DNA of 64,000 bases, from positions 248,001 to 312,000 of the forward strand of contig NZ_BQME02000002.1 of assembly GCF_022180385.2 (NCBI RefSeq), read 5' to 3'. The notes beneath the pieces were generated by a model that worked only from the letters and a program-made list of their open reading frames with translations, ran no database searches and had not been told where the DNA came from. Shown one piece after another: positions 33,884 to 43,422 of the stretch (position 1 is the stretch's first letter; each line of letters opens with the position of its first letter). The DNA is from Paenibacillus sp. L3-i20 (lineage in GTDB: Bacteria; Bacillota; Bacilli; Paenibacillales; Paenibacillaceae). The translations under genes were made by a program, and so were the position numbers.

Positions 33884-36800
33884 TTATTCACCGCCGATTG
33901 TTATTTTCGGTGAGGACGTAGATAACCCTGTACTATTTTCGGCGATTACGTAATATGTGCCTGATGCAAATTGCGTAGGATGCTCGAAACTAGTCTGTGT
34001 TGTCGTACCTATTTTAGTAAAGGCATTTTCACCTGCTGCACTATAATAAATATGGTATTGAAAAACTTGATCTGATACAGAATTGGCTGACCAACTGACG
34101 ATTACACTCAATTCTGAGTCTTCAATTTGAAGTCCTGTTGGTGCACTTGGTACACTTCCTGTTACGCTGCCTTCTGATCCAGTTTCTGATCCGTTTTCGG
34201 TTCCTGTTTCGCTACCAGTATTACCAGGTAATCCAGGAATTTCGGGGATATCAGGCGTTTCAGGAACGGTAGGGCTTGTGCCGTAAGAAACGATAGCGCT
34301 TGGCGTTGATTCTTTGCCAACCACATCAACAGCAACTACATAATAGGTAGCATATTCGTTCTTGGACGAATTAAAGTTTATTTTGTACTCATCACCAAGT
34401 AATAAGGATTCACCTACTTTGGTATATGCAGCTTGATTGGACGCGCGATAGAGTCGATACCCTACAACATCAGCTGATTTACTGTCGGTGAACGTAATGG
34501 TAATTTTGCCGCTTCCCGATGATTGAAGCTTCACATCATTAGGTGGTGCTGGCAAAGCACCATCGTCAACTCTCGGATCCTTTTTGGATGGTGCAGCTTT
34601 TTCTGCATCTGCTGGAACATAAACGCTCAATGGCTTCCTGCTACTTGCAGGTAACCGCGACTGAGCTGCTTTGATCTCATCCATCAGCTCATCAAGCGGC
34701 TTCTTGCGTTTAACGACTATTTTTTCTTTCAACATATCTGTCGGTGTTAATTCGTTTGGAACATAATTAATACCTTCAAATGTAATGAGCTTCATGTTTA
34801 CTAAAGCATCATCTTGTTTCTTAGGCAAATGTTTTTTGTTAAACCAATCCGTTACGACCATGCCTGCTTCTCTTGATAAGCTGCTAGGCAAGAGGCCGCT
34901 TGCACTGGAAACAGATGCTTTTACTATTCCATCTGGCTTCGCAAAGTCTTTCGTAGGGAACAACTCCGGTTTCGTTTCCGTTAGCTTGTTCATAATTTGC
35001 GTCCAGATCACACGTGCTCTTGTTCGACCATTGTTGGACAGGGCGTTGACTTGCTCTTCGTAACCTGCCCAAACACCGAGTGTAACGTCAGGTGTGTAAC
35101 CCATAAACCAGACATCTCCATAACTTTGTGTAGAGCCTGTTTTACCTGCTACAGGAATTTTTCCATATTGGTTAAATTGTTTGGAAACAGCATTACCAGA
35201 ACCTCTAGGGCTCGAAATGACCGTCTTCAACATATCTGTCATAAGAAAAGCAGTTTGTTCAGAAAACACACGTTTAGGCTGCTGTTTATGCTCGAAAATA
35301 ACTTTGCCATCAGCATCCGTAATTTTCTCAATCATATATGCATCTTGGAAAACGCCTTCGTTCGGAATTGCTCCATAAGCGTTTGTCATCTCTTCAACGG
35401 ATACACCAAGTCGCAAACCGCCAATTACACCAGTTTTGGAATAGGCATCTTCAGGTTGGAGTGTCGTAATGCCAAGCTCCTTAACGAAATCCCAAGCAGC
35501 TTCGATTTTCACTTCTTCGTTGAAAATTTTCAAGGCCGGCAAGTTAAGGGAACGGTTAAGTGCCTCACGTGCTGTTACGAGTCCAGTGAACTTACGATTT
35601 ACGTTCATCGGAATATGATAACCCTTTTGTCCGTCTTTCAAAATAAGAGGTGCGTCATCAATAATGCTCGCTGGGCCAATAATCCCTTTATCAATTGCTG
35701 GTAAGTATGCAGCGAGCGTCTTCATCGTAGAACCTGGCTGACGGATCATTTGTGTAGCAAAGTTCATTTGCTCTTCATAGAAATCACGGCCTTCTAACAT
35801 GCCGATAATAGCTCCGGTCTTGTGATCTAATATGATCCCCGCAATTTGCTCAAGACCTTTAACCTCGCTATAAGGAGCAAAGTTTTTTTCGTTGCTTCCG
35901 ATCTCACGCATGATGGAGTATACATCTTTATCTATCGTCGTGTAGACATGATAACCTCCGCGCTGAAGTTGTTCACGTGCTTCTTCAATTAACCCTGCAT
36001 TTTCCTTTTTACGAAGTTCTTCCTTCGTTAAAGTAGGGTCTTCCTGAATAAGAAGTACTTCGGCGGCTTGCCGCTCTGCTTCCAACATTAAATAAGGAAA
36101 AGTTGTATATGCTTTTTTGCTTGACGGTGCAATTGTAGAACGAATATCAAATTTCAGTGCTTCATCGTATTCTTGTTGAGAAATTCTTTTTGTTTCCAAC
36201 ATTCGAGAGAGTACGAGTTGTTGACGTTTAACTGCTCGCTCAAAGCCTGGTTCATTGAACTTACCTGATCCCGTAAAAGCTGTGTATAAGGATGGTAATT
36301 GGGGTAAACCGGCTAAGTATGCTGATTGCGCGATGTTTAGCTTCTGCAAATCGTTTATACCGAATATGCCCTTAGCTGCTGCTTTGATACCGAACACTTG
36401 ATATCCGTTAGAACCATTGCCGAAAGGCATTTTGTTTAAATAGGCTGCTAATATTTCTTCTTTGATCAAATAACGTTCCATACGTAATGACAAGAAAATT
36501 TCTTTGATTTTACGGCTGTCTGTCTTGTCTAAGCTTAGGAACACACGGCGTGCAAGCTGTTGTGTCAGCGTACTCCCGCCAGTTTGGGTATCTTCGTTGA
36601 AAAGCTTTTGCTTTACCGCTCGACCAAGTCCATATATGTCGACACCATTATGATCAAAGAAGTTATTGTCTTCTGTCGCCAAGAGAGCGTTAATAACCGA
36701 TTCAGGAATTTCTTCGTATGTAACTACGATTCGATCTTCATCAGTTCTAAGTTGTCCAACCAGCGTCTCATCATTGAAGTATACGTAGCCTGTCATCGAG

Positions 36801-37009
36801 TATTCTCCGACCTTGCTTTGGATTACTGACTGCGGTCTAATCTCCTCATCTTTCACCAGCGCTGCGACATAACCCGTCACAGCTCCGGCACCTAAGAGAC
36901 CAAAAAATATGCCGAAATAAACAATCCATTTTACAGTTATAAAAGATACCATACCGAACAATCGCCATTTGCTGTACGGTGCGGGCGATTTTTGATGATC
37001 TTCTTGCAT
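33884..37009 (-). CDS. Class A penicillin-binding protein (PBP1A type)
   Basis: A 1041-residue bifunctional peptidoglycan synthase. One N-terminal helix (residues about 24-50) anchors it; the GT51 glycosyltransferase follows with Glu113 in ATEDNNFFDH and GGSTLTQQLARR; the transpeptidase has the SxxK serine in RQPGSTMKT (about 425) and KTGST (about 620). After that come two fibronectin-type-III-like domains (about 825-910 and 955-1040) separated by a low-complexity linker rich in Pro, Gly, Ser, Glu and Thr (PETPDIPEIP then repeated GSETG-like units). Such tails likely reach into the wall. Start after GGAGGAATTAC. Divergent from the flotillin operon. Confidence 0.94.
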   Translation of the reverse strand: MQEDHQKSPAPYSKWRLFGMVSFITVKWIVYFGIFFGLLGAGAVTGYVAALVKDEEIRPQSVIQSKVGEYSMTGYVYFNDETLVGQLRTDEDRIVVTYEEIPESVINALLATEDNNFFDHNGVDIYGLGRAVKQKLFNEDTQTGGSTLTQQLARRVFLSLDKTDSRKIKEIFLSLRMERYLIKEEILAAYLNKMPFGNGSNGYQVFGIKAAAKGIFGINDLQKLNIAQSAYLAGLPQLPSLYTAFTGSGKFNEPGFERAVKRQQLVLSRMLETKRISQQEYDEALKFDIRSTIAPSSKKAYTTFPYLMLEAERQAAEVLLIQEDPTLTKEELRKKENAGLIEEAREQLQRGGYHVYTTIDKDVYSIMREIGSNEKNFAPYSEVKGLEQIAGIILDHKTGAIIGMLEGRDFYEEQMNFATQMIRQPGSTMKTLAAYLPAIDKGIIGPASIIDDAPLILKDGQKGYHIPMNVNRKFTGLVTAREALNRSLNLPALKIFNEEVKIEAAWDFVKELGITTLQPEDAYSKTGVIGGLRLGVSVEEMTNAYGAIPNEGVFQDAYMIEKITDADGKVIFEHKQQPKRVFSEQTAFLMTDMLKTVISSPRGSGNAVSKQFNQYGKIPVAGKTGSTQSYGDVWFMGYTPDVTLGVWAGYEEQVNALSNNGRTRARVIWTQIMNKLTETKPELFPTKDFAKPDGIVKASVSSASGLLPSSLSREAGMVVTDWFNKKHLPKKQDDALVNMKLITFEGINYVPNELTPTDMLKEKIVVKRKKPLDELMDEIKAAQSRLPASSRKPLSVYVPADAEKAAPSKKDPRVDDGALPAPPNDVKLQSSGSGKITITFTDSKSADVVGYRLYRASNQAAYTKVGESLLLGDEYKINFNSSKNEYATYYVVAVDVVGKESTPSAIVSYGTSPTVPETPDIPEIPGLPGNTGSETGTENGSETGSEGSVTGSVPSAPTGLQIEDSELSVIVSWSANSVSDQVFQYHIYYSAAGENAFTKIGTTTQTSFEHPTQFASGTYYVIAENSTGLSTSSPKITIGGE

Positions 37010-37317
37010 CTAAGTAATTCCTCCTCCAAAATAGCATAACTATTATATCACAAATCATTAATTGGTACATATGTATCCAATTTTATTCTTATTTTCCCTT
37101 AACTTATAAGCTTTTTCTAACTGATATTGTGTTACGAGCTTAATTTGCTTGTTCGAACTGGAAGTGCTTTTAGCGTTTATTTATAGACGTACATTATAGA
37201 GGAAATGTTTTAAGGTTAAGTGAGCTGTTAAACAATTAAAGCCCACTAGTTTAAACACTGAATTTACTACTCATACAGTATTTTTTTGATCCTAATTAGG
37301 AAGGTTGCATCTTTTAT
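37010..37317. other. Divergent intergenic region
   Basis: About 310 AT-rich bases upstream of the penicillin-binding protein gene on one side and the sigma-W-type promoter on the other. I see no reading frame with a ribosome binding site and no strong hairpin. Confidence 0.6.
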
Positions 37318-37343
37318 AGAAACTATTGTAAAGAAATGACGTA
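37318..37343 (+). promoter_or_regulatory. Sigma-W-type promoter of yuaF-floT
   Basis: AGAAAC (37318-37323), 16 bases, CGTA (37340-37343). The sigma-W consensus is TGAAAC-N16-CGTA, and the yuaFG(I) operon of Bacillus is a known sigma-W target. Start codon about 50 bases downstream. Confidence 0.75.
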
Positions 37344-37395
37344 ATAAATAACGGAAATGTTCACAGGTTTTGGGTGAAGAGAGAGGTGAAGGAAG

Positions 37396-37923
37396 ATGGA
37401 AACATTATTTATGGCGTGTTTGATCGGCGGAGTATTGTATGCCATTATAAGCGTTATTTTTGGAGATTGGTTGGGTCAGGCGTTTGAAGGAGCACTTGAT
37501 TTTCTTTCGATCGAAGGATCCTCTTTTCTGCAACCGATGACAATTGTAGGAGGAATTACTGTATTCGGCGGGGCGGGATTGTTGCTTGCAAAATACAGCG
37601 AAATAAATAATCCTCTTATCATTTTAATCGCATTACTTATCGCCGTCGTCGCCGCAATTGCCGTCTTCTTTCTTTATGTGAAACCGATGGAGAACAGCGA
37701 GAACTCCATAGCCTTTACTCTGCAATCGCTAGGAGGATCACTTGGTGAAGTACTTACTCCAATTCCAATTGATGGATATGGTGAAGTGCTAGTGAAGGTA
37801 GGGGCCGGATTTACAAATCAGATTGCTGCCGGTTTCGATAATGAGTCCATTCCTTCGGGGGCGAAAATTGTTGTGGTCGAGGTACGGGATAGCGTGCTCT
37901 ACGTTTCTGAAGTAAACCTGTAA
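37396..37923 (+). CDS. yuaF: NfeD-like membrane protein YuaF
   Basis: A 175-residue protein; ribosome binding site GAGAGGTGAAGG. Helices at residues about 4-24, 48-66 and 72-95, then a C-terminal OB-fold typical of NfeD (GSLGEVLTPIPIDGYGEVLVKVG, ending AKIVVVEVRDSVLYVSEV). NfeD proteins are encoded next to flotillins and work with them in membrane microdomains; in Bacillus YuaF pairs with FloT. The flotillin gene follows after 28 bases, and the promoter is of sigma-W type, that is cell-envelope-stress controlled. Confidence 0.92.
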   Translation: METLFMACLIGGVLYAIISVIFGDWLGQAFEGALDFLSIEGSSFLQPMTIVGGITVFGGAGLLLAKYSEINNPLIILIALLIAVVAAIAVFFLYVKPMENSENSIAFTLQSLGGSLGEVLTPIPIDGYGEVLVKVGAGFTNQIAAGFDNESIPSGAKIVVVEVRDSVLYVSEVNL

Positions 37924-37951
37924 GACTAACTACGAGAGGGGATTATTGTAC

Positions 37952-39505
37952 ATGGAAGAGTACTTGGTTGTTCCGGTTATTGTTGTTGGTGTATTGGTTG
38001 TCCTTGGACTTGCGTTCTGGGCGCGTTACAAAACGGTTAGCCCTGATGAAGCGATGTTGGTGACGGGGTCGTTTCTGGGAAGCAAAAATGCTCTAGTAGA
38101 CGAATCTGGCCGCAAAGTTAAAATCATTCGAGGTGGAGGCGCATTTATACTTCCTATATTCCAAAAGGCCGAATACTTATCCTTACTTTCCCATAAGTTG
38201 GATGTCTCAACTCCAGAGGTCTATACAGAGCAAGGTGTACCTGTTATGGCAGATGGGGTAGCCATTATTAAAATCGGCGGGGCAATTGAGGATGTAGCGA
38301 CTGCTGCCGAGCAGTTTCTCGGTAAGCCGACTGAGGCGCTTAAGGGTGAAGCACAAGAAGTACTGGAAGGTCATCTTAGAGCAATTTTAGGTTCTATGAC
38401 AGTGGAAGAAGTATACCGTAACCGTGATAAATTCGCACAAGAAGTACAAGGGGTAGCGGCAAAGGATTTGAAGAAGATGGGATTGCAGATTGTCTCTTTT
38501 ACGATAAAAGATTTACGTGATAAGCATGGTTATTTGGATGCATTAGGTAAACCGCGTATAGCAGCTGTTAAGCGTGATGCAGAGATTGCTGAGGCGGAGG
38601 CAGTGCGTGACGCTAGAATTCAGAAGGCGCTCGCTTCTGAAGCAGGCCAGAAAGCTGAGCTACTCCGTGATACGAACATTGCAGAAGCTGAGAAGGATAA
38701 GGAAATGAAAGTAGCATCTTTCAAACGTGATCAAGATACTGCAAAAGCTGAAGCAGATCAAGCCTATGCGATCCAGGAAGCTCGCGCGAAGCAAAGTGTT
38801 GTAGAAGAGCAGATGAAAGTTGAACTCGTCCGTAAGGAGCGGGAAATCGATCTGGAAGCGAAGGAGATCCTTCGTCGGGAGAAGCAGTATGATGCTGAAG
38901 TTAAGAAAAAAGCGGATGCAGACCGATATGCTGTTGAGCAGGCTGCTGAAGCGAACAAAGCGAAGCAGCTTCGTGAAGCTGATGCAGTACAATATCGGAT
39001 CGAAGCCGAAGCGAAAGCACAAGCTGCTCAGAAGAGGCTCGATGGTCTTGCTGTTGCAGAAGCGGAGAGAGCTAAAGGTACTGCTGAGGCAGAGGTTATC
39101 CGATTGCGCGGTCTAGCGGAAGCGGAAGCGAAGGAGAAGCTAGCCGAAGCATTTGCAAAGTTCGGCGAAGCGGCAGTATTAGATATTATAGTGAAAATGC
39201 TGCCTGAGCTTGCTGGCCAAATTGCGTCGCCAATCGCGTCTATCGATAAGTTGACAGTAGTTGATACGGGTAACGGAGAAGGTGCAGCACGGCTGAGTAA
39301 TTATGTAACGTCACTAATGGCGACAGCACCAGAAATGCTTAAGAGTGTTTCTGGTATAGATGTTAATGGTTTGATTAAAGGGCTGACATCAAAAGCAATT
39401 GCACCCCAATTAGCTGCTTCAACTCCATCATCAGCATCACCAGTAGTCAAGGCTGTGGTGCCGCCAAAAGAGATCAAGCTACCTAATATTACGGATCCCA
39501 TTTAG
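37952..39505 (+). CDS. floT: Flotillin FloT (YuaG)
   Basis: A 517-residue flotillin, aligning end to end with Bacillus YuaG as I remember it. N-terminal membrane hairpin or helix (VVPVIVVGVLVVLGLAFWA), SPFH/PHB domain to about residue 200 (KIIRGGGAFILPIFQKAEYLSLL, STPEVYTEQGVPVMADG), then a long Ala/Glu/Lys-rich coiled coil with many EAEA repeats (200-400) and a C-terminal oligomerisation region (AAVLDIIVKMLPELA). It organises functional membrane microdomains and affects membrane fluidity and signalling proteins. ATG 37952 is preferred over TTG 37946 by spacing to AGAGGGG. Confidence 0.94.
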   Translation: MEEYLVVPVIVVGVLVVLGLAFWARYKTVSPDEAMLVTGSFLGSKNALVDESGRKVKIIRGGGAFILPIFQKAEYLSLLSHKLDVSTPEVYTEQGVPVMADGVAIIKIGGAIEDVATAAEQFLGKPTEALKGEAQEVLEGHLRAILGSMTVEEVYRNRDKFAQEVQGVAAKDLKKMGLQIVSFTIKDLRDKHGYLDALGKPRIAAVKRDAEIAEAEAVRDARIQKALASEAGQKAELLRDTNIAEAEKDKEMKVASFKRDQDTAKAEADQAYAIQEARAKQSVVEEQMKVELVRKEREIDLEAKEILRREKQYDAEVKKKADADRYAVEQAAEANKAKQLREADAVQYRIEAEAKAQAAQKRLDGLAVAEAERAKGTAEAEVIRLRGLAEAEAKEKLAEAFAKFGEAAVLDIIVKMLPELAGQIASPIASIDKLTVVDTGNGEGAARLSNYVTSLMATAPEMLKSVSGIDVNGLIKGLTSKAIAPQLAASTPSSASPVVKAVVPPKEIKLPNITDPI

Positions 39506-39528
39506 GAGCGAGATTTCATTCTGGTACA

Positions 39529-39564
39529 AAAAAAACCTTGAACCAGATGGTTCAAGGTTTTTTT
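39529..39564. terminator. Bidirectional terminator between floT and rpsD
   Basis: AAAACCTTGAACC and GGTTCAAGGTTTT with a 4-base loop and A/T runs on both sides. Confidence 0.95.
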
Positions 39565-39571
39565 CCTAAAA

Positions 39572-40171
39572 TTAACGGCTGTAGAACTCGACGATTTGTT
39601 TCTCGTCAATTTCTTGGCTAAGCTCAGCACGGTCAGGAAGACGAACGTACTTACCTTCCATTGCTTGCTCGTTGAATTCTAGGTAGTTCGGAAGGTGATG
39701 ACGACCTTCCATAGCTTCTTTAATTGTTTTTAGGCCACGGCTGCGCTCGCGCAATCCGATTACATCGCCAACAGAAACTGTGTAGGATGCGATGTCAACT
39801 TTTTTGCCGTTCACAGTAACGTGACCATGAGCAACCAATTGACGTGCACCAGCACGGGAGTTGGAGAATGCAAGACGGTAAACAAGGTTGTCTAGACGGC
39901 TTTCAAGTAGAGCCATGAAGTTTTCGCCGGCTTTACCTTTGATTTTTGTAGCTCTGTCGTACAAGTTACGGAATTGTTTTTCGTTCATTCCGTACATGTG
40001 GCGAAGTTTTTGTTTCTCTTGCAATTGGATACCGTAACCGCTCATTTTTCTGCGTTGGTTAGGTCCGTGTTGGCCTGGAGGGAAAGGGCGTTTCAAGTCT
40101 TTGCCAGTTCCGCTTAGGGAAATTCCAAGGCGGCGGCTTAATTTAAATTTAGGTCCTGTATAACGTGACAT
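39572..40171 (-). CDS. rpsD: Ribosomal protein S4
   Basis: A 199-residue 30S assembly protein. The true start is [10 protein letters not shown] at 40171, 12 bases after AAGGAG; a longer open frame to 40342 is the untranslated leader. Typical features: the N-terminal [24 protein letters not shown], the S4 RNA-binding domain ([35 protein letters not shown]) and the C-terminal QIVEFYSR. The protein lacks the N-terminal cysteine zinc cluster, the usual situation in the C-minus S4 form. Single-gene unit as in Bacillus, where S4 represses its own mRNA leader. Confidence 0.97.
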   Translation of the reverse strand: MSRYTGPKFKLSRRLGISLSGTGKDLKRPFPPGQHGPNQRRKMSGYGIQLQEKQKLRHMYGMNEKQFRNLYDRATKIKGKAGENFMALLESRLDNLVYRLAFSNSRAGARQLVAHGHVTVNGKKVDIASYTVSVGDVIGLRERSRGLKTIKEAMEGRHHLPNYLEFNEQAMEGKYVRLPDRAELSQEIDEKQIVEFYSR

Positions 40172-40342
40172 GTGTCTTTTTAACTCCTTCATCAAAGTGA
40201 ATTTTGAGAATGGGGTTGTGTTGCGCGGAAAAACGTTCGTGGAACGAGTAAGCTCGTCCCTAATAAGCACCTCAGCCGCAGGCTTATTAGTGATCGTAAT
40301 TCCTGAGGGTGACACAAAACCGTACGCCCATGTTTTCAACAA
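40172..40342 (-). promoter_or_regulatory. Structured 5' leader of rpsD
   Basis: About 170 bases between promoter and start. On the minus strand it can form CTAATAAG...CTTATTAG, a GGACGAG-like stem with CTCGTTCC, and a long-range TTGTGT/ACACAA pairing. This agrees with an autoregulatory leader that S4 binds, as known for Bacillus rpsD; the detailed fold is inference. Confidence 0.6.
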
Positions 40343-40347
40343 CTAAT

Positions 40348-40375
40348 ATTATACGAAATCTATATGAAATGTCAA
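40348..40375 (-). promoter_or_regulatory. Consensus promoter of rpsD
   Basis: On the minus strand TTGACA, 16 bases, TATAAT: both hexamers are perfect. Confidence 0.85.
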
Positions 40376-40534
40376 GGCTGAGTCTAATCTAATAAGGGTT
40401 AAAAGAGATGGCAAAAAAAGCGTCTAAAGTCCTATAAATTATGGAAATGCTAGTGCAATATTCTTAAAAATAAAGTATGATGGTTAAGGCGAGTGCTCGT
40501 CTCCCTGTTGTACATAGAAAGGGTTAGGTGCTGC

Positions 40535-42430
40535 ATGTTTAATGAATGGAACGTCAAACATCCTATATGGTTTGCCAACGAAGATATTCATGATGCGGAC
40601 GAGCCTTATCTGCCGTCTTTATTTGAAGATAGCTTTCTTCAATGGGGGAATGAAGCTTCCGCACTAGCTTCTTTCCGTGTGGGGCAATTTGGGATCTATA
40701 GCAGGGACGGACGTTGTCATGCAACTGAAGGTCACCGTATAGAAGAAATGAACATAAGTGATGAGGATGTTGTGCGTTCAGCACTGCAAGCCGCATTTGA
40801 TAATAAGGGAACTAGTCACACTGTAGCGTCTGACATTCAAGTAGTTGCAATACCGATTACTCGTCGCAACGATGAGAAAATATTTGCTGCTTTGCTATTT
40901 ATTTCTTCTATAGATGTGACACCGAATTTATTCGAATTAGAAGCAACTGCTCTCCATTACAAGAGCTGTTTCTATCGTAGCTTCGAGCAGCTATATGTGA
41001 AGGATATGCTCCAATATCAGGAGCGCACCGACAAAGAAGCTAGCAGAAGAGATGCATTGTTTCTCGTAGCGAAAAGGCTGTATGACCAAATTGATGTTAC
41101 GTCCGTACTATCGGAAATGTTGCACAGCTTAGAAACGCTTTATCCAGATTCTGAGGTAAATATGCATCTCTCGCAAGACTATGTGGACGGTGACCCTCGG
41201 GTGAAGCCGCTTGTATTTAAGAATACAGCCCATGACATTGTTGCACAAGCGTTTTTAGATGGAAAGCCGGCAAAAGAACATGATCGCGATGGCGGGATGC
41301 GTCTTGCTGTTCCCATGTCGGGTAAACAAGCAGCATATGGTGTACTTTGCATCACAATCGGTCGAGGTAAGTGGGATGATTCTGATCTACCAGCCTTTTT
41401 ATTGCTCGCAGATACTGCTGGATCTGCCTTCGAAAATGCAAAGTTATACGAACAGTCCAATCTTCTTATTAATGAACTCAAATTAATTAATGATATGACA
41501 AAGCGGTTGAATCAATCGCTGCGGGTGAAAGAAATATTCCAGTTTGCAACAAGTGAGCTTCTGACTATATTTGGGGCGGATCATTGCTGTGTTCTACAAC
41601 TGAATAAGGAAACAAATCAATTCGTTGTTAAATCGGGTAACATTCCGGCGCTTGCAACTGAAACCTATTCATCTGAATACGGGTTTTGTGGAATTATTTA
41701 TAGAACGAAAGAGCCACTCATCATTTCTGATTATTGGAATACAAGAGTTGTGACATCAAAGCTCATGGATAATACGGGATCTAGATCACTTATTGCTGCG
41801 CCAATATTTGTGGATGGTGAAGTAGTCGGTGCGATTTTGATTACTCACAAAAAAGCTAGCTTTTTCTCTTATGACAATTATAAACTTCTTCAAGTAATGA
41901 GCACACATATCGGGCTTGCTGTTACAAATGCTTCACTGCATGCTGAAGTGCGCAGAATGGTTATTACTGACAATTTAACTGGACTTCATGCACGTCACTA
42001 TTTAAACGAACAAATTCAGAATCGCCAGCGGAAAGATGCCTTCGGTTCACTTATCTTGGTTGATATTGACTACTTTAAACGAGTGAATGATACATTCGGA
42101 CATCAGGTAGGAGATCGAATATTGGTACAAGTGAGCAATATTATTACATCCTCTATTAGAGAAGATGACATAGCAGCACGTTGGGGTGGAGAAGAGCTGG
42201 CAGTATATTTGCCGGGTGTCCGGACGGAAAAGGCGTTACGCATCGCAGAACGGATTCGAAAGCAAGTTGCCGAGGAAACAGATCCTACTGTAACCGTATC
42301 ATGCGGTGTTTCGGAATGGACCTTCGATAATGAAAAGATTAGTGTTGAATCTCTGTTTTATCGAGCAGATATGGCGCTATATGAAGCCAAAAATAATGGA
42401 AGAAACTGCGTCATTGTTGGTGAAAACTGA
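40535..42430 (+). CDS. Diguanylate cyclase with GAF domains
   Basis: A 631-residue soluble signalling protein. The first 150 residues look like a degenerate sensor; GAF-like domains follow at about 160-300 and 320-460 (second: LLTIFGADHCCVLQLN, SRSLIAAPIFVDGEVVGAILI). The GGDEF domain occupies about 465-625 with DIDYFKRVNDTFGHQVGD and the active site GGEEL at 551-555. The product-inhibition I site RxxD is present at 542-545, five residues before. It should make c-di-GMP and be feedback-inhibited. No membrane helix. Start ATG 40535 behind GGTTAGGTG; longer frame upstream unlikely. Confidence 0.9.
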   Translation: MFNEWNVKHPIWFANEDIHDADEPYLPSLFEDSFLQWGNEASALASFRVGQFGIYSRDGRCHATEGHRIEEMNISDEDVVRSALQAAFDNKGTSHTVASDIQVVAIPITRRNDEKIFAALLFISSIDVTPNLFELEATALHYKSCFYRSFEQLYVKDMLQYQERTDKEASRRDALFLVAKRLYDQIDVTSVLSEMLHSLETLYPDSEVNMHLSQDYVDGDPRVKPLVFKNTAHDIVAQAFLDGKPAKEHDRDGGMRLAVPMSGKQAAYGVLCITIGRGKWDDSDLPAFLLLADTAGSAFENAKLYEQSNLLINELKLINDMTKRLNQSLRVKEIFQFATSELLTIFGADHCCVLQLNKETNQFVVKSGNIPALATETYSSEYGFCGIIYRTKEPLIISDYWNTRVVTSKLMDNTGSRSLIAAPIFVDGEVVGAILITHKKASFFSYDNYKLLQVMSTHIGLAVTNASLHAEVRRMVITDNLTGLHARHYLNEQIQNRQRKDAFGSLILVDIDYFKRVNDTFGHQVGDRILVQVSNIITSSIREDDIAARWGGEELAVYLPGVRTEKALRIAERIRKQVAEETDPTVTVSCGVSEWTFDNEKISVESLFYRADMALYEAKNNGRNCVIVGEN

Positions 42431-42473
42431 TAGTTCTCTTGATCATAGTAATTAAATATACTTTAGATTGAAG

Positions 42474-42497
42474 AGACGCCTTTATGGGCGTCTTTTT
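42474..42497 (+). terminator. Terminator after the diguanylate cyclase gene
   Basis: AGACGCC/GGCGTCT stem with a short loop and six T residues. Confidence 0.92.
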
Positions 42498-42633
42498 TCG
42501 TTGTCTGCAAAGGACTCTTTATCTGATAAGAATAATGCAGTTGGAGATTTGGTACGCTAAAGTTAATGAATGAAATATGGTTAGTTTTTAATATGTGTAT
42601 TTCTTATTATTGAGACGAAGGGCGGTAAATCGA

Positions 42634-43359
42634 TTGCGTAAAATCTTTGGCTTTATTGTAGTCTGCGCTGTATTACAATTACTATTTGGATGTACGGGAT
42701 CGTCTAAGCAACGTTCGCCAGAGGAATGGTTGTCGTTATCATATTCGGGCTTAGCAGCAATGGATCAGTATGCATTTACGGGTTCTTTAAGTATAGGGAT
42801 TGGAGAAGGGGCGATGTTAAAGCCGCAAACGTTTGAAGGTAAGATTGTCAATCACCATCAGTTAACGCTGCAAAGCGAAGGGCAAGATCATATGAAATGG
42901 AATCCGGTAAACATACTTAAGTCACTGAAGGAATCAAATGAGAAGGTTGAAATTATTAAAGAAGGTACTGAGAAATCTCTGGGTGCGGATATAATCGTAT
43001 TGCATGTATGGGAAGATGCCGAAACTGCTAAATTGAGATGGAAAAAAACGCTAACTGAGCAATTGGATCAACTGACGGGTAACAATATAATAGCTGGAAG
43101 TGCTACGTCGAACAGCTACAAGACAGTTATTGAGCAATCGAGGAATGAGCTGAACAATATGTTAAATTCGTTAATGGTCGATTCACAGTACGATCTTATA
43201 ATCGATAAGAAGAAGCTTATACCACTCAAAATGGATGAAAGAACGGCTTTCTCCTATTTCAAGAATGGCCAACAAGCTAATGAATCAAGGCATACGATGA
43301 TACGTTTCCAATCCTTTGACGGATCGGCTACTGAGGATGCAATAAGTCCAAAATCGTGA
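42634..43359 (+). CDS. Lipoprotein, unknown function
   Basis: Start TTG 42634, 7 bases after AAGGGCGG. The 241-residue product starts MRKIFGFIVVCAVLQLLFGC; the lipobox LLFGC puts the lipidated cysteine at about residue 20. The mature part is soluble and mixed alpha/beta (YAFTGSLSIGIGEG, FEGKIVNHHQLTLQ, QYDLIIDKKKLIPLKM), a pattern like outer-leaflet lipoproteins that resemble LolA or LppX/LprG folds, which is a guess from shape only. It lies 63 bases before the aminopeptidase gene, possibly in one transcript. Confidence 0.75.
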   Translation: MRKIFGFIVVCAVLQLLFGCTGSSKQRSPEEWLSLSYSGLAAMDQYAFTGSLSIGIGEGAMLKPQTFEGKIVNHHQLTLQSEGQDHMKWNPVNILKSLKESNEKVEIIKEGTEKSLGADIIVLHVWEDAETAKLRWKKTLTEQLDQLTGNNIIAGSATSNSYKTVIEQSRNELNNMLNSLMVDSQYDLIIDKKKLIPLKMDERTAFSYFKNGQQANESRHTMIRFQSFDGSATEDAISPKS

Positions 43360-43422
43360 TAGGATGTTATAGAAAAAAGGTAAGCATCTTAGATAAATTT
43401 AACAAAAGGAGTAGATTTTTGT

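Noticed and set aside
34997..35704. 235-codon open frame on the plus strand inside the penicillin-binding protein gene
   Set aside because: No ribosome binding site, odd composition rich in Cys, Phe and Arg, and it runs opposite to a clearly real gene with conserved motifs.
40172..40342. N-terminal extension of ribosomal protein S4 by 57 residues
   Set aside because: S4 normally starts MSRYTG; the upstream frame is the untranslated leader after a consensus promoter.
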